NCBI GenBank assembly: GCA_036251705.1
Contig: CP133959.1
Span: 1,923,195 to 1,987,194, forward strand
DNA: 64,000 nucleotides
Direction of reading: 5' to 3'
Origin: Orbaceae bacterium lpD01
GTDB taxonomy: Bacteria; Pseudomonadota; Gammaproteobacteria; Enterobacterales; Orbaceae
The stretch's first letter is position 1. Each line of letters begins with the position of its first letter. This document shows, piece by piece, positions 9,981-20,189 of this stretch. Under the pieces are notes generated by a model. The model was not told where the DNA came from, searched no databases, and saw only the letters and a program-made list of their open reading frames with translations. Position numbers and translations under genes: made by a program.

Positions 9981-10580
9981 ATGAAAAAACTGGTACTCGC
10001 AACCAATAACCAAGGTAAAGTGAAAGAGCTCGATAATTTACTATCCAATGCTGGATTTGAAGTTATTTCACAACGTGTATTTAATGTCCCTGATATTGAC
10101 GAAACCGGCTTAACTTTTGTCGAAAATGCCATTTTAAAAGCACGACATACCGCTAAATTGACCGGTTTACCCGCCATCGCTGATGACTCAGGGCTCTGTG
10201 TCGATGCCTTAGATGGCGCCCCCGGTATTTATTCAGCGCGTTATGCGGGTGAAGGCACCAATGATCAAAAGAACAATCAGAAACTATTACAGGCTTTAGC
10301 CAATATACCGAAAGCGCAAAGAACAGCTTATTTTTACTGCGCACTGGTCTACCTGCGTCATGCTGATGATCCAACCCCGATTATTTGTCAGGGAAAATGG
10401 TCAGGTAATATCCTTACCGAACCGCAAGGTGATGGCGGATTTGGTTATGACCCGCTATTTTATATTCCCGAACTCGCTTGTAGTGCCGCCGCGTTACCTC
10501 GTGAACAGAAAAGTTTAATCTCACATCGAGGTCAAGCGTTAAAGCAGATGATGAAAGTGTTACATAAAGATGCCGACTAA
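9981..10580 (+). CDS. rdgB: XTP/dITP pyrophosphatase RdgB
   Basis: RdgB hydrolyses XTP, dITP and ITP to monophosphates and keeps deaminated purines out of nucleic acids. The N-terminal substrate loop [11 protein letters not shown] falls at about 6-16. The motifs [30 protein letters not shown] and [10 protein letters not shown] are all intact. It has 199 residues against 197 in E. coli. The end overlaps the hemW start by 11 nt, which indicates translational coupling; the rdgB-hemW order is also found in E. coli. Confidence 0.95.
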   Translation: MKKLVLATNNQGKVKELDNLLSNAGFEVISQRVFNVPDIDETGLTFVENAILKARHTAKLTGLPAIADDSGLCVDALDGAPGIYSARYAGEGTNDQKNNQKLLQALANIPKAQRTAYFYCALVYLRHADDPTPIICQGKWSGNILTEPQGDGGFGYDPLFYIPELACSAAALPREQKSLISHRGQALKQMMKVLHKDAD

Positions 10581-11706
10581 CTCGCAGATACCATTAAGTC
10601 TGTATGTACATATCCCATGGTGTGTACAGAAGTGCCCTTATTGTGATTTCAACTCACACAAGTTGAAACAACAACCCGATTATGCTGGCTATATCGATCA
10701 TTTATTGCGTGATTTGGATAATGATCTCCCCTTAACTAACGGGCGCCCAATTTCAACTATTTTTATCGGCGGTGGTACGCCAAGTCTGTTGGATGCGCCT
10801 TTTATTGAGCAGTTAATATCGGGTATCAAATCGCGCACCTCACTACTGCCAAATGCAGAGATCACCCTTGAAGCGAATCCCAATTCAGTTGATACGCAGC
10901 GATTTAAAGGCTATCAAGCGGCGGGAGTTAATCGTATCTCAATTGGTGTCCAGAGTTTCTCTAGCGATAAACTAATTCAGTTGGGACGCGTACACAATCA
11001 ACAAGAAGCTGAAACGGCTGCGCAATTAGCACATGCATTAAAGCTCCGCAGTTTTAATTTAGATTTAATGCATGGACTGCCCACACAAACACTTGAACAA
11101 GCGCTATTTGATTTAGAAAAAGCGATTGAGATGGCGCCACCCCATTTATCTTGGTATCAGCTCACTATTGAACCCAACACCTTATTCGGTTCAAAACCAC
11201 CGATACTCCCCAGTGACGATCTATTATGGGATATTTATCAGGCCGGTCATCAGTTATTGAGCCGTGCAGGTTATCAGCAATATGAAACCTCAGCTTATGC
11301 AAAGCCTGGCTATCAATGTCAGCATAATCTTAATTATTGGCGCTTTGGTGACTATTTAGGTATTGGCTGTGGTGCACATGGGAAACTGACGCAAGCTAGT
11401 AGCGAGATCATTCGGACGGTTAAAACTCGTCATCCGCAAGGCTATATGCAGGGACACTATGAGGAAAAACGCTATATTGTGCCAGCCGATGAGCTACCTT
11501 TTGAGTTTTTCATGAATCGTTTTCGCCTGTTTGAGCCAACGCCAAAAATCGATTTTGAACTCAGAACCGGATTATCACTTTCGGTTATTAAGTCGCCTAT
11601 CGAGCAAGCTATCGCACAACATTATCTGACAGAAGATACCGATTTTTGGTATTTAACCGAACACGGTAAACTCTTTCTCAATTCATTACTCGAAATTTTT
11701 CTGTAA
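10570..11706 (+). CDS. hemW: Radical SAM heme chaperone HemW
   Basis: HemW is a radical SAM protein that binds heme and delivers it to respiratory enzymes. The 4Fe-4S cluster motif CxxxCxxC is C18-C22-C25 in [12 protein letters not shown], with the HemW-type phenylalanine after it. The glycine-rich SAM motif is [10 protein letters not shown] near 66. It lacks the extra cysteine expected of the true coproporphyrinogen dehydrogenase HemN, so the older name hemN would be wrong. It has 378 residues, the family length, and overlaps the end of rdgB. Confidence 0.93.
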   Translation: MPTNSQIPLSLYVHIPWCVQKCPYCDFNSHKLKQQPDYAGYIDHLLRDLDNDLPLTNGRPISTIFIGGGTPSLLDAPFIEQLISGIKSRTSLLPNAEITLEANPNSVDTQRFKGYQAAGVNRISIGVQSFSSDKLIQLGRVHNQQEAETAAQLAHALKLRSFNLDLMHGLPTQTLEQALFDLEKAIEMAPPHLSWYQLTIEPNTLFGSKPPILPSDDLLWDIYQAGHQLLSRAGYQQYETSAYAKPGYQCQHNLNYWRFGDYLGIGCGAHGKLTQASSEIIRTVKTRHPQGYMQGHYEEKRYIVPADELPFEFFMNRFRLFEPTPKIDFELRTGLSLSVIKSPIEQAIAQHYLTEDTDFWYLTEHGKLFLNSLLEIFL

Positions 11707-11854
11707 GTATCAATTTTATAAAAATAAATTAAATATTCAGGTTGGAAAATTAGTTTTTTTTATAATTGACTAAAAAACTACTAAAATAGTTCATATTCGG
11801 TATATTAATCAGACTCCGACTATTTTTATCATTATAAATAAAAAGGTTAATCTC

Positions 11855-13018
11855 ATGATAAAACAAAAAATCGAAACGATACGTCCACTTCTTGAATCTA
11901 TTCGACATCAAATTCATCAACATCCTGAACTTGGATTTGAGGAGGTGAAAACTGCTGATTTAGTTGCTGAAAAGCTCATCCAATGGGGCTATCAGGTCCA
12001 TCGAGGTTTAGGTAAAACTGGAGTGATTGGCACGCTAAAAGTTGGTAATAGTCATAAAGTAATAGGTATTCGTGCCGATATGGATGCGTTACCTATTCAA
12101 GAGAACAATGGTAAAAAATGGGCAAGCCAAATACCTAACCGTATGCACGGTTGTGGTCATGATGGTCATACCACCATGCTATTAGGCGCCGCCAAATATC
12201 TGGCCGAAACCCAAAATTTTGATGGTACCATACATCTGATTTTTCAACCCGCTGAAGAGGGGTTAGGTGGGGCTGATGCGATGCTTAAAGAGGGATTGTT
12301 TAAACAATTTCCTTGCGATGCGATTTTCGCTATGCACAATATGCCCGGTTATCCAACTGGCCACTTCTTTTTTCAAGATGGTCCATTAATGGCCTCACAA
12401 GATCAAGTTCATATTACGATTAATGGTTGTGGTGGTCATGGCGCAATGCCAAGTTATGCAATTGATCCGGTATTAGTTGCCTCGCATATTACCGTAGCAC
12501 TACAAAGTATCGTTTCACGCAATGTAAATCCGTTAGATGCGGCGGTTATCACGGTGGGCGCTATTCAAGCCGGTGAAGCGGCCAATGTCATTCCCTCATC
12601 GGCATTAATGAAGCTGAGTATTCGGGCATTAAAACCAGAGGTCAGAGCGAAACTATTAGAGCGTATTGAACAGCTCGCTAAGTCTCAAGCTGAGAGCTTT
12701 GGGGCAACGGCTGAAGTAAAACATGTGATCGGTTCTCCGCCACTGATTAATGATAAAACACAGACTGAATTTGCTTATCATGTGGCTAAAAATACTTTCG
12801 CGGACAAAGCACATTATGGTATGCAGCCTTTGATGGGCAGCGAAGATTTCTCATTTATGCTAGAAGAAAATCCACATGGCTGTTATCTGGTGATTGGTAA
12901 CGGTGAAGTTGGCCAAGGATCGTGTATGGTACATAATCCGGGCTATGATTTTAATGATGATTGTTTAGTGCCTGGTGCAGCTTTTTGGTGCGCATTAACT
13001 GAAACTTTTTTACAATAG
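11855..13018 (+). CDS. M20-family amidohydrolase (hippurate hydrolase-like)
   Basis: This M20D metallopeptidase hydrolyses N-acyl amino acids or similar amides. Metal-binding signatures are MHGCGHDGHTTMLLGAA near 99-115, the catalytic glutamate pair in FQPAEEGLGG near 132 and MGSEDFSFML near 328. No signal peptide is seen, so it is cytoplasmic. At 387 residues it is the normal length. The next gene, 13 nt downstream, is a sugar- or acid-type proton symporter, so the two probably form a small operon for import and cleavage of an N-acylated compound. The true substrate could be hippurate, N-acetyl amino acids or indole conjugates. Confidence 0.85.
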   Translation: MIKQKIETIRPLLESIRHQIHQHPELGFEEVKTADLVAEKLIQWGYQVHRGLGKTGVIGTLKVGNSHKVIGIRADMDALPIQENNGKKWASQIPNRMHGCGHDGHTTMLLGAAKYLAETQNFDGTIHLIFQPAEEGLGGADAMLKEGLFKQFPCDAIFAMHNMPGYPTGHFFFQDGPLMASQDQVHITINGCGGHGAMPSYAIDPVLVASHITVALQSIVSRNVNPLDAAVITVGAIQAGEAANVIPSSALMKLSIRALKPEVRAKLLERIEQLAKSQAESFGATAEVKHVIGSPPLINDKTQTEFAYHVAKNTFADKAHYGMQPLMGSEDFSFMLEENPHGCYLVIGNGEVGQGSCMVHNPGYDFNDDCLVPGAAFWCALTETFLQ

Positions 13019-13031
13019 AGGTAGATTATTG

Positions 13032-14360
13032 ATGACAACATCCGCCTCAATTAACAACAATCCTATTTCAAACATGAAAAAGAGTAGTGGTAAACGTGTT
13101 ATCTTTGCCTCGGCATTTGGTAATGCACTAGAGTTTTTTGATTTTACTGTTTATAACTTTTTTGTGATTTATATCGGTGCACTGTTCTTTCCTGCTTCTT
13201 CAGATAAGAATATGGGTCTGCTGCTTGCCTTTGCCACTTTAGGGGTGAGCTTTTTTATGCGTCCATTGGGTGGCATCATCATTGGCACTTATGCAGATAA
13301 ATTTGGCCGCAAACCGGCGATGGTCTTAACCATTTCACTGATGAGTTTAGGCACCTTACTGGTCGGTATTGCACCAACTTATGCTACTGCCGGTTATTTA
13401 GGCACTTTAGTGTTGGTTACCGCCAGATTAATCCAAGGTGTCGCGGCAGGTGGTGAGGTCGGCGCCTCGATGTCAATGTTAGTCGAGTCAGCCCCACACA
13501 ATCGACGCGGATTTTATAGTAGCTGGCAGCTGGCCACTCAAGGTGTCGCCGTTATTTTCGGTGGCGGTATTGCCCTGCTGCTCACGCGCTACTTGCCTGT
13601 CATCACCGATAATCCGAATGTGATGAGTGAATGGGGCTGGCGAATCCCCTTCTTTATTGGCGTGCTATTAGCACCGATTGGTTGTTGGTTAAGGTTGGGC
13701 CTTGAAAATGAACATAAAACGATCATCGAAAAACCAAGAGAAAATCAGCCACATCAGAATATCTTTTGGTTATTAAAAGAGAATCTGTTTAATCTGGTTG
13801 CAGGTATCTTACTCGTAATAGGGAGTACTGTTGCGACCTATATTAGTATCTATTATTACTCTACTTATGCCATCGCCTCTTTTAATATGCCAACTGAAGT
13901 TGGCTATGCCGCTATGTTACTTGCCGGTGTCATTACCTTTCTGGGTAGCCTTTATGCCGGTATATTAAGTGATAAATATGGCCGGAAAAAGCTGATTTGG
14001 ATTTCACGTATTGTACTGACAATACTAGCCTATCCGTCATTCTGGTTAATTTCTACCTATCACTCACCAGCCGTGTTGTTATTAACCGTCTTTGTCATGG
14101 TTTTCTTTACAACGCTGGGGGCAGCGCCCACCATGTTGGTCATATCAGAGCTATTACCAACCCGTATTCGTGCTTTAGGTTTTGCACTGGTTTATAGTAT
14201 TGGTGTGGCGGTATTCGGTGGCTTTGCACAATATTTTGCAACACTGTTAGTCGATTTAACCGGCATTGCAACCAGTCCAAGCTGGTATTTGGGTGGTGCA
14301 GTATTTATTTCAAGCTTCTCAATGTTTATGTTTAAAGAACAGAAACATTTGCGCCATTAA
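13032..14360 (+). CDS. MFS transporter, metabolite:H+ symporter family
   Basis: This is a twelve-helix major facilitator of the MHS subfamily (ProP, KgtP and ShiA relatives). It has the family loops GTYADKFGRKPAM near 94 and GILSDKYGRKKLI near 306, together with LIQGVAAGGEVGASMSMLVE near 135. The start is set at the ATG at 13032, since the in-frame TTG one codon earlier adds only one residue. MHS members carry organic acids, betaines and similar small solutes with protons. Pairing with the upstream amidohydrolase suggests that it imports that enzyme's substrate. ProP itself is unlikely because the C-terminal coiled coil is absent. Confidence 0.85.
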   Translation: MTTSASINNNPISNMKKSSGKRVIFASAFGNALEFFDFTVYNFFVIYIGALFFPASSDKNMGLLLAFATLGVSFFMRPLGGIIIGTYADKFGRKPAMVLTISLMSLGTLLVGIAPTYATAGYLGTLVLVTARLIQGVAAGGEVGASMSMLVESAPHNRRGFYSSWQLATQGVAVIFGGGIALLLTRYLPVITDNPNVMSEWGWRIPFFIGVLLAPIGCWLRLGLENEHKTIIEKPRENQPHQNIFWLLKENLFNLVAGILLVIGSTVATYISIYYYSTYAIASFNMPTEVGYAAMLLAGVITFLGSLYAGILSDKYGRKKLIWISRIVLTILAYPSFWLISTYHSPAVLLLTVFVMVFFTTLGAAPTMLVISELLPTRIRALGFALVYSIGVAVFGGFAQYFATLLVDLTGIATSPSWYLGGAVFISSFSMFMFKEQKHLRH

Positions 14361-14365
14361 AAAAT

Positions 14366-14402
14366 GAAAAAGCCACAAATCATCATGATTTATGGCTTTT
14401 TC
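14366..14402. terminator. Bidirectional terminator between the MHS transporter and pgeF
   Basis: A 15-bp stem with one mismatch (GAAAAAGCCACAAAT against ATTTATGGCTTTTTC) lies between the two convergent genes. It has A and T runs on opposite sides, so it can serve both strands. Confidence 0.88.
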
Positions 14403-14422
14403 AATCTATACTGATGTGATAT

Positions 14423-15163
14423 TTATTTAATCCAGATCATTGACGCCATTCTACCGGTTATCTGTTCACGGCGATATGAGAAAAAAGTCTCTGGCTCGCT
14501 GACAGTGCAGTGCTGACCACCATAAATACGACTGACACCAAAAGTATTTAATCGCTGTCTCGCTAAAAGATAAATATCAGCCAAATATTTTTGTGACTCC
14601 TGATTAGATAAACAAAAGGCGCTTGCGGCATGTTTATCTACCTTTTCAAACTGCTGCTTCACTTCCGCTCCCACTTCAAACTGATCCGGGCCAATAGCTG
14701 GCCCCAGCCAAGCCATGATCTTATCGGGCGAACAGCGAAATTGCTGTAAGGTATTTTCCAGTACACCATGACAGAGGCCGCGCCAACCAGCATGGGCTGC
14801 CGCAACCTCATCACCGTCAAGAGAACAAAATAACACAGGTAAACAGTCGGCAGTCATCACCGTACAGGCGAATGTTGTCTGAGCGGTATAACTGGCATCT
14901 GCTTTTATCAAATCCGTTTGCGTAAAATCATCTAAATTAAGCACCGTCGTGGAATGAATCTGATCTAACCAAACTGGCTCGGCACTCAATTGTCCATACT
15001 CTGATAACAAACGACGATTTTGCATAACCGCAACCAGAGCGTCACCTACATGGCTACCTAAATTTAACGATGCATAAGGCGAAATACTCACGCCACCAGT
15101 TCGCATAGTAGACAGAGCGCCGATCTGTATAGGTGCTGGCCAATCAGGATAAATAAATTTCAT
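14423..15163 (-). CDS. pgeF: Peptidoglycan editing factor PgeF
   Basis: PgeF (formerly YfiH) is a multicopper-oxidase-like, laccase-domain protein that removes wrongly inserted L-serine from cell-wall precursors. Zinc-site motifs are visible in TADCLPVLF, AAHAGWRGLCHGV and the C-terminal GGQHCTV. It has 246 residues, like E. coli YfiH (243). The start is taken as the ATG at 15163, whose A is shared with the rluD stop (TAATG). An in-frame TTG two codons earlier has no support. The 1-nt overlap indicates coupling, and rluD-pgeF is a conserved pair. Confidence 0.93.
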   Translation of the reverse strand: MKFIYPDWPAPIQIGALSTMRTGGVSISPYASLNLGSHVGDALVAVMQNRRLLSEYGQLSAEPVWLDQIHSTTVLNLDDFTQTDLIKADASYTAQTTFACTVMTADCLPVLFCSLDGDEVAAAHAGWRGLCHGVLENTLQQFRCSPDKIMAWLGPAIGPDQFEVGAEVKQQFEKVDKHAASAFCLSNQESQKYLADIYLLARQRLNTFGVSRIYGGQHCTVSEPETFFSYRREQITGRMASMIWIK

Positions 15164-16140
15164 TACCAATCAATACTATCTTTGAACTGTTCTTTATCTT
15201 CTTTCAATGCTTCGATTAACTGCACCATATCATCCGGTAACGGTGCATGCCACTCCATCTCAATACCAGAAATCGGATGATATAATCGTAACATGGTAGC
15301 GTGTAGTGCTTGACGATCAAAGTTCCGTAAGGTGGTCATCAATTTTTCTGACGCGCCTTTAGGCGGTCTAGGTCTGCCGCCATAGAGTTGATCACCTAAT
15401 AGTGGATGGGCAATATGCGCCATATGTACGCGAATTTGATGGGTTCGACCGGTTTCTAATCGTAAACGTAAACGGGTATGGATACGAAAACGTTCCATAA
15501 TTCGATAATGGGTGACGGCAGGTTTACCTAAAGGATAAACCGACATATGGGTTCGTTTGGTTGGATGCCTTGCTATTGGCGCATCAACCGAGCCGCCAGC
15601 AGTCATGATGCCCATCGCAATCGCTTCATATTCTCGAGTAATTTCACGGCGCTGCAATGATTCAACTAAGTGTGTTTGTGCCGGAATCGTTTTTGCAACA
15701 ACCATTAAGCCTGTGGTATCTTTATCCAGACGATGAACAATACCCGCTCGAGGCACATCAGCTAATTGAGGGTAGTGATAAAGTAAGGCATTTAATACCG
15801 TGCCGTCTGGATTACCGGCACCAGGATGCACAACAAAATCACACGGCTTGTTCAATACCAAGATATCATCATCTTCATAAACGATATCGAGTGGTAAATT
15901 TTGTGGTTGATAGCTAATTCCCTCATCGACGACGGCGTCGATGACAATTGTTTCACCACCTAAGACCTTCTCTTTCGGTTTATTGACCGTTTGACCGTTC
16001 ACAGTCACCCGATTATCGGTAATCCAATCCTTAATTCGCGAGCGCGAATAATCAGGAAAAAGTTCAGCTAATGCCTGATCCAGACGCTGGCCTAATTGTG
16101 TTTCGCCAACGATGGCGTCAAGCTTGATTTCATGTGACAT
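15163..16140 (-). CDS. rluD: 23S rRNA pseudouridine synthase RluD
   Basis: RluD makes pseudouridines 1911, 1915 and 1917 in helix 69 of 23S rRNA and matters for ribosome assembly. The S4 domain spans roughly 18-75 (RLDQALAELFPDYSRSRIKDWI). The catalytic aspartate is D139 in HRLDKDTTG, the same number as in E. coli. At 325 residues it matches the usual 326. It is coupled to pgeF downstream and lies divergent from bamD, the same arrangement as in E. coli. Confidence 0.96.
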   Translation of the reverse strand: MSHEIKLDAIVGETQLGQRLDQALAELFPDYSRSRIKDWITDNRVTVNGQTVNKPKEKVLGGETIVIDAVVDEGISYQPQNLPLDIVYEDDDILVLNKPCDFVVHPGAGNPDGTVLNALLYHYPQLADVPRAGIVHRLDKDTTGLMVVAKTIPAQTHLVESLQRREITREYEAIAMGIMTAGGSVDAPIARHPTKRTHMSVYPLGKPAVTHYRIMERFRIHTRLRLRLETGRTHQIRVHMAHIAHPLLGDQLYGGRPRPPKGASEKLMTTLRNFDRQALHATMLRLYHPISGIEMEWHAPLPDDMVQLIEALKEDKEQFKDSIDW

Positions 16141-16281
16141 ACGATAAATTCTTTTATAATTTAACTTTACAACGTTAATTGCGCATAAAAGCGCAATATT
16201 CAGTTTTACGATACTGTAATTTAGAGTATCATAAGCGCATATAAAGGGTTAATGATTATTTTTAAATATTGAGAAAAACAA

Positions 16282-17013
16282 ATGAAATTGTATCAACGTC
16301 TTTTAGTAATTGGTCTATCCGCGTCTATTTTAGCAGCTTGTAGTTCGTCTAAGCCTGATTATTCTAATGTGCCTGAGCCCGATCTTTATACCAGAGCACA
16401 AACAGAAATGGAACAAGGCATGCTCAAATCTTCGACTAAATTATTAGAAGAGATGGATAAGATTTATCCGTTTGGTCCCTATTCACAGCAGGTTCAACTT
16501 AACCTCATCTACTCATATTATAAATCCTCTGATTTATCTCTTGCGGTTGCCTCAATCGATCGATTCTTAAAATTAAATCCAACCCATCCTAATATTGATT
16601 GGGTCATCTATATGCGTGGATTATCAAATATGATTTTAGATGATAATCAAATTCAAGGTTGGTTTGGTGTGGATCGCTCTGACCGCGACCAAGACTATGC
16701 AGTCGCTGCTTTTAAAGACTTTAGCTATCTCATTACAAACTTTCCAAACAGTAGTTATGGTTATGATGCTCAGAAACGTCTATTATTCTTAAAAAATCGT
16801 TTATCTAAATATCAGTATAAAGTGGCTGAATATTACACTAAACGTGGAGCCTATGCTGCCGTGATTAATCGTGTTGATAATATGCTTAAACTCTATCCAG
16901 ATACGCAAGCGACCCGTAATGCATTACCATTGATGGAAAAAGCTTATCGCAAGCTTGGTTTAATCAACGAAGCTAATAATGTGCAGAAAATTATTGCCGC
17001 TAATCCTAAATAA
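16282..17013 (+). CDS. bamD: Outer membrane protein assembly lipoprotein BamD
   Basis: BamD is the essential lipoprotein of the BAM complex, which folds beta-barrel proteins into the outer membrane. A lipoprotein signal ends in the lipobox LAAC with the lipidated cysteine at residue 20. The rest is five TPR repeats (for example YTRAQTEMEQGMLKSSTKLL and SYGYDAQKRLLFLKNRL). It has 243 residues against 245 in E. coli. Neisserial BamD was first named ComL for a competence phenotype. It lies divergent from rluD, as in E. coli, and yaeH follows 50 nt later. Confidence 0.95.
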   Translation: MKLYQRLLVIGLSASILAACSSSKPDYSNVPEPDLYTRAQTEMEQGMLKSSTKLLEEMDKIYPFGPYSQQVQLNLIYSYYKSSDLSLAVASIDRFLKLNPTHPNIDWVIYMRGLSNMILDDNQIQGWFGVDRSDRDQDYAVAAFKDFSYLITNFPNSSYGYDAQKRLLFLKNRLSKYQYKVAEYYTKRGAYAAVINRVDNMLKLYPDTQATRNALPLMEKAYRKLGLINEANNVQKIIAANPK

Positions 17014-17063
17014 CCACTTGGATGAGTGATATTGATAATTTTAACGCTAATAAAGGATGATGC

Positions 17064-17474
17064 ATGTACGATAATTTGAAAAAACTGGGCATTATGGATC
17101 CAGAGACCATTACCCATTATACGCTACGTCAGGAAGGCGTAAATGACACCCTAAAAATTTACTTTCGTAAAGAAAAAGGGGAATTTTTTGCACGCAGCCT
17201 TAAATTTAAGTATCCTCGTCAACGTAAAACAGTCACCGCTGACAGCAATGGTGAACGCTATAAAGAAGTCAAAGAGATCAACCCGGTTTTAAGATATATC
17301 ATCGATGAATTAGATAATTTAAAACTCATTCAGGAAGATAAAGACGTTGACTTGCATACTAAAATTCTCACTGAGCTAAGACATCTCCAACGCGTCGTGA
17401 GTAATAAGATTACCGAAATCGAAGCGGATGTTGAAAAATTACAAGCCAAAGAGAGAGCCAGAAAATTAAAGTAG
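17064..17474 (+). CDS. yaeH: UPF0325 family protein YaeH
   Basis: This protein is clearly homologous to E. coli YaeH. It starts [16 protein letters not shown], has the conserved block [20 protein letters not shown], and ends with a charged helical tail ([19 protein letters not shown]). It is soluble, with no signal or membrane segment, and has 136 residues (E. coli 128). The biochemical function is unknown. It follows bamD in the same direction. Confidence 0.92.
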   Translation: MYDNLKKLGIMDPETITHYTLRQEGVNDTLKIYFRKEKGEFFARSLKFKYPRQRKTVTADSNGERYKEVKEINPVLRYIIDELDNLKLIQEDKDVDLHTKILTELRHLQRVVSNKITEIEADVEKLQAKERARKLK

Positions 17475-17560
17475 TTTAATGATTAAGGCTTTATAGTATG
17501 ACTTTTTCGCAATAAAAATACCGCCATCCGTTTTATCACATTAATGGGTATCACACCTGA

Positions 17561-17585
17561 TAAGCGTGGCTGATGTCCACGCTTA
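17561..17585. terminator. Hairpin between yaeH and yqcC
   Basis: A perfect 9-bp stem (TAAGCGTGG with CCACGCTTA) and a 7-nt loop lie between two convergent genes. No T-run follows on either strand, so it could be a transcript end protector rather than an intrinsic terminator. Confidence 0.5.
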
Positions 17586-17656
17586 TACGATCAACGTTAG
17601 CAACCAATCAACAAACGCAGTCAATCTCATCGCTATATTAGACTGACTCATACCGT

Positions 17657-17977
17657 TTATTGTTTAACCAATGCATCCATCTCACGAATGAGATCTAATA
17701 ACCTTTCCGTCGACGACTCTTTCAGTGACTCTTCAAAATAGGGCGCTAATGAGAAATTGCTCGGTACATTTGCCTCAGCATCAAGTAAAGCATGCATTCG
17801 CGGTAAAAAAATCCATTGTAACCACTGATGAGGCATCAGTGTATCAATCGCAAACGGTTGTGTACTGGATAAATCAGCCATTGATGGAGCCATGGCATCC
17901 CAAAGCCTAAGCACTTGTAACTCAATTTCAATATTGATTAATAATTCACGTAGCTGCTGCTGTTGATTGCTCATCAT
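17657..17977 (-). CDS. yqcC: YqcC family protein (DUF446)
   Basis: This small soluble protein has the YqcC hallmark STQPFAIDTLMPHQWLQWIFLPRMHALLD near 37-66. It has 106 residues, the normal length. YqcC folds as a four-helix bundle of unknown function and is often found beside the tRNA pseudouridine synthase gene truC. Here it overlaps the end of ampD by 32 nt, so it is probably translated from the same message. Confidence 0.88.
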   Translation of the reverse strand: MMSNQQQQLRELLINIEIELQVLRLWDAMAPSMADLSSTQPFAIDTLMPHQWLQWIFLPRMHALLDAEANVPSNFSLAPYFEESLKESSTERLLDLIREMDALVKQ

Positions 17978-18542
17978 TGCGGGCCTGTTTAAGGAGTAAA
18001 AAATAACGCTGCCAATCGAAATAAGGACCAGGATCGGTCTTTCTACCTGGCGCGATATCGCTATGTCCAGCGATATCAGTTAAAGGGTAGTGTTTATACA
18101 GTAATTGGGTTAACCCGACCAGTTGCTGGTACTGTAAATCGGTAAAAGGCTCATCGTCACAGCCTTCCAGTTCAATCCCTATACTGAAATCATTACAGTT
18201 TTCCTGTTGTTTAAAGCTCGATTTTCCTGCGTGCCAAGCCCTTTTGTCACAAGAGACAAATTGAATCACTTCACCGGATCGACGAATAAAAAAATGACTG
18301 GAAACCTGCAGTTGATAAATGGTTGAAAAATAGGGATGAGCCTTCGGATCTAAACATCCGATAAATAGCTGTTCAACATAGGGGCCACCATACTGCTGGG
18401 GCGGTAGGCTAATATTATGAATAACCAGTAAAGTCGGCTTTATCTGATTGGGGCGATCGTTAAAAAAAGGCGAGTAAATTTGTGATATACGACTCACATA
18501 ACCATAAGCTACCATCGCGGTATTAAGATCGATTGAGATCAT
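17946..18542 (-). CDS. ampD: 1,6-anhydro-N-acetylmuramyl-L-alanine amidase AmpD
   Basis: AmpD is a cytosolic zinc amidase that cleaves anhydro-muropeptides during wall recycling. The first zinc histidine is H42 in [10 protein letters not shown]. The others lie in [16 protein letters not shown] near 157-172, with the catalytic glutamate in IGIELEGC. It has 198 residues (E. coli 183); the extra residues are mostly at the N-terminus. Its ATG overlaps the ypfJ stop by 4 nt, implying coupling. Loss of AmpD raises AmpC in bacteria that have ampR-ampC; no ampC is in this window. Confidence 0.94.
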   Translation of the reverse strand: MISIDLNTAMVAYGYVSRISQIYSPFFNDRPNQIKPTLLVIHNISLPPQQYGGPYVEQLFIGCLDPKAHPYFSTIYQLQVSSHFFIRRSGEVIQFVSCDKRAWHAGKSSFKQQENCNDFSIGIELEGCDDEPFTDLQYQQLVGLTQLLYKHYPLTDIAGHSDIAPGRKTDPGPYFDWQRYFLLLKQARNDEQSTAAAT

Positions 18543-19387
18543 AAAATGCCACCGAAGGTATCACATTGCGTCATATCACCAGTTTGATAACCTTTTAAAA
18601 ACCAGTTATAACGCTGCTGAGAGGTACCATGTGTAAAACTATCAGGTACAACCTGCCCAGTCTGCCTTTTTTGTAAGCGATCATCACCAATCGCTTGAGC
18701 GGTGCGCAAAGCGGATTCTAAATCCCCCTGCTCCAGTATATGTTGATCCTGTAGTGAATGACCCCATACCCCCGCATAGCAATCCGCTTGCAGCTCCAGC
18801 ATCACCGAAAGTTGATTCACTCTTTTAGCACTTTGTCCTTGCTGTAACTGCCTCACTTTATCGGCAGTCCCTAACAAGGTCTGCACGTGATGACCTACCT
18901 CATGCGCAATAACATAAGCCTGAGCAAATTCACCCCCGCCGCCGAATCTCTGCTTCATATCTTGATAGAAAGAGAGATCAAGATAAACAGTGCGATCAGC
19001 TGGACAATAAAAAGGTCCCATGATCGCTTGCCCGACACCGCATCCAGTCGTGGTGGACTGTATATAGAGTACCAATTTCGGTTCCTGATATCGCCGGCCC
19101 ATACGTTTAAAAATTACGCTCCAAGTATCTTCTGTCGAAGCAAGAATCACCGATGTGAACTGTGCGGCTTCATCATTCTGATCTAAGGGCTCATTAGAGG
19201 TGGTTTGTGATACAACCGGATCATTGTTCAATAATGGCGTCAAATCAATACCATAATATCCAGCAAATAATACCACAATCAATAAGAAAATTTTGCCCTT
19301 TCCCGAAACAAGATTAGCCCCACCCAGACCTGACTGCCCTCGTCTATCTTCAACATGATTACTTTCTCGTTCGCCTTTCCAACGCAT
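18539..19387 (-). CDS. ypfJ: Neutral zinc metallopeptidase YpfJ
   Basis: This is a predicted neutral zinc metallopeptidase. It has a short cytoplasmic start like YpfJ ([16 protein letters not shown]), one hydrophobic segment ([16 protein letters not shown]) near 30-50, and a large extracytoplasmic domain. The zinc motif is HEVGHHVQ near 163. [13 protein letters not shown] near 198 supplies a further ligand glutamate. It has 282 residues against 287 in E. coli. The physiological substrate is unknown. It is the first gene of ypfJ-ampD-yqcC, divergent from the pilus genes. Confidence 0.9.
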   Translation of the reverse strand: MRWKGERESNHVEDRRGQSGLGGANLVSGKGKIFLLIVVLFAGYYGIDLTPLLNNDPVVSQTTSNEPLDQNDEAAQFTSVILASTEDTWSVIFKRMGRRYQEPKLVLYIQSTTTGCGVGQAIMGPFYCPADRTVYLDLSFYQDMKQRFGGGGEFAQAYVIAHEVGHHVQTLLGTADKVRQLQQGQSAKRVNQLSVMLELQADCYAGVWGHSLQDQHILEQGDLESALRTAQAIGDDRLQKRQTGQVVPDSFTHGTSQQRYNWFLKGYQTGDMTQCDTFGGIL

Positions 19388-19710
19388 ATGCAGCCTTTAC
19401 CTTAAAAATAAAATGAAACCATCTATCCAGAACAGCCCAACTCAACACAATAATATCATCCCAGATAGCATAAAAACCAATCATTTTAGTTTATTGAAAC
19501 GCAATATTAAACGATGATATCGATAGAATCAAACAAACCTTAACTTAACTGATATGACCTGTTTTTTCGGCTTATCTCTGATTTAATGTATTTAGTAGTG
19601 TAACCTAAATCTATTTCTTGCTAGCAAGATTTCGCCTAGTCAATCCATCTCAGGATAATCAGTCAACATAATATATAAATGAATCTCCTGATTAAAATGG
19701 ATAAACAGCT
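19388..19710. other. Divergent intergenic region between ypfJ and pilA
   Basis: No gene is seen in these 323 bases, which must carry the promoters of the ypfJ and pilus transcripts. A 12-bp perfect palindrome, CTTGCTAGCAAG at 19617-19628, lies about 80 bp before pilA and is a possible operator. No CRP-S-like competence box was recognised by eye. Confidence 0.6.
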
Positions 19711-20163
19711 ATGCATATGCCCCAGCAACAGATTAATCCTCAAGCAGGTTTTACCCTATTTGAACTGATGATTGCCATTGCTGTCATCGCCATATTAAGT
19801 AGTATCGGTATTCCAGCTTACCAAGGCTATATTCAAAAAGCGGCACTCACGGATATGTTACAGGTGATGTCACCGTACAAAATCACCGTTGAACTCTGCC
19901 ACTTAGAACAAGGTAATATCACCAACTGTAATAGTGGTAGTCAAGGTATTCTCGTTTCAAGAACATCAAATTATGTTTCCGCTGTTTCGGTTACAAATGG
20001 CATCATCACCTTAACGGGTTCGAATACATTAAGCGGGCTGACATTGACGCTTTCTCCCACGGTTAACCAAACTAATAGCCAACTTTCCTGGTCCAGAATA
20101 TGTAAAACATCACCTAAAAATCCATCTTTGGAGGAGGCTTGCCATGATATTTTTCGCTTCTAA
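19711..20163 (+). CDS. pilA: Type IV pilin PilA
   Basis: This is a major-pilin-type prepilin. A short charged leader ends in Gly, and the prepilin cleavage site is G followed by FTLFELMIAIAVIAIL, with the key glutamate at mature position 5. The hydrophobic helix continues to about residue 38. Four cysteines (near LCHLEQGNITNC and in RICK/EACHD) could form two disulfides, including the C-terminal loop typical of pilins. It has 150 residues. A second ATG two codons in (19717) is an equally good start. It heads the pilA-B-C-D cluster; E. coli ppdD-hofBC is the counterpart. Confidence 0.92.
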   Translation: MHMPQQQINPQAGFTLFELMIAIAVIAILSSIGIPAYQGYIQKAALTDMLQVMSPYKITVELCHLEQGNITNCNSGSQGILVSRTSNYVSAVSVTNGIITLTGSNTLSGLTLTLSPTVNQTNSQLSWSRICKTSPKNPSLEEACHDIFRF

Positions 20164-20189
20164 CCTAAAACATTCGGGACGAAATAACG

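Noticed and set aside
16209-16231. Inverted repeat GATACT/AGTATC upstream of bamD
   Set aside because: Six base pairs with a long loop in AT-rich DNA is expected by chance.
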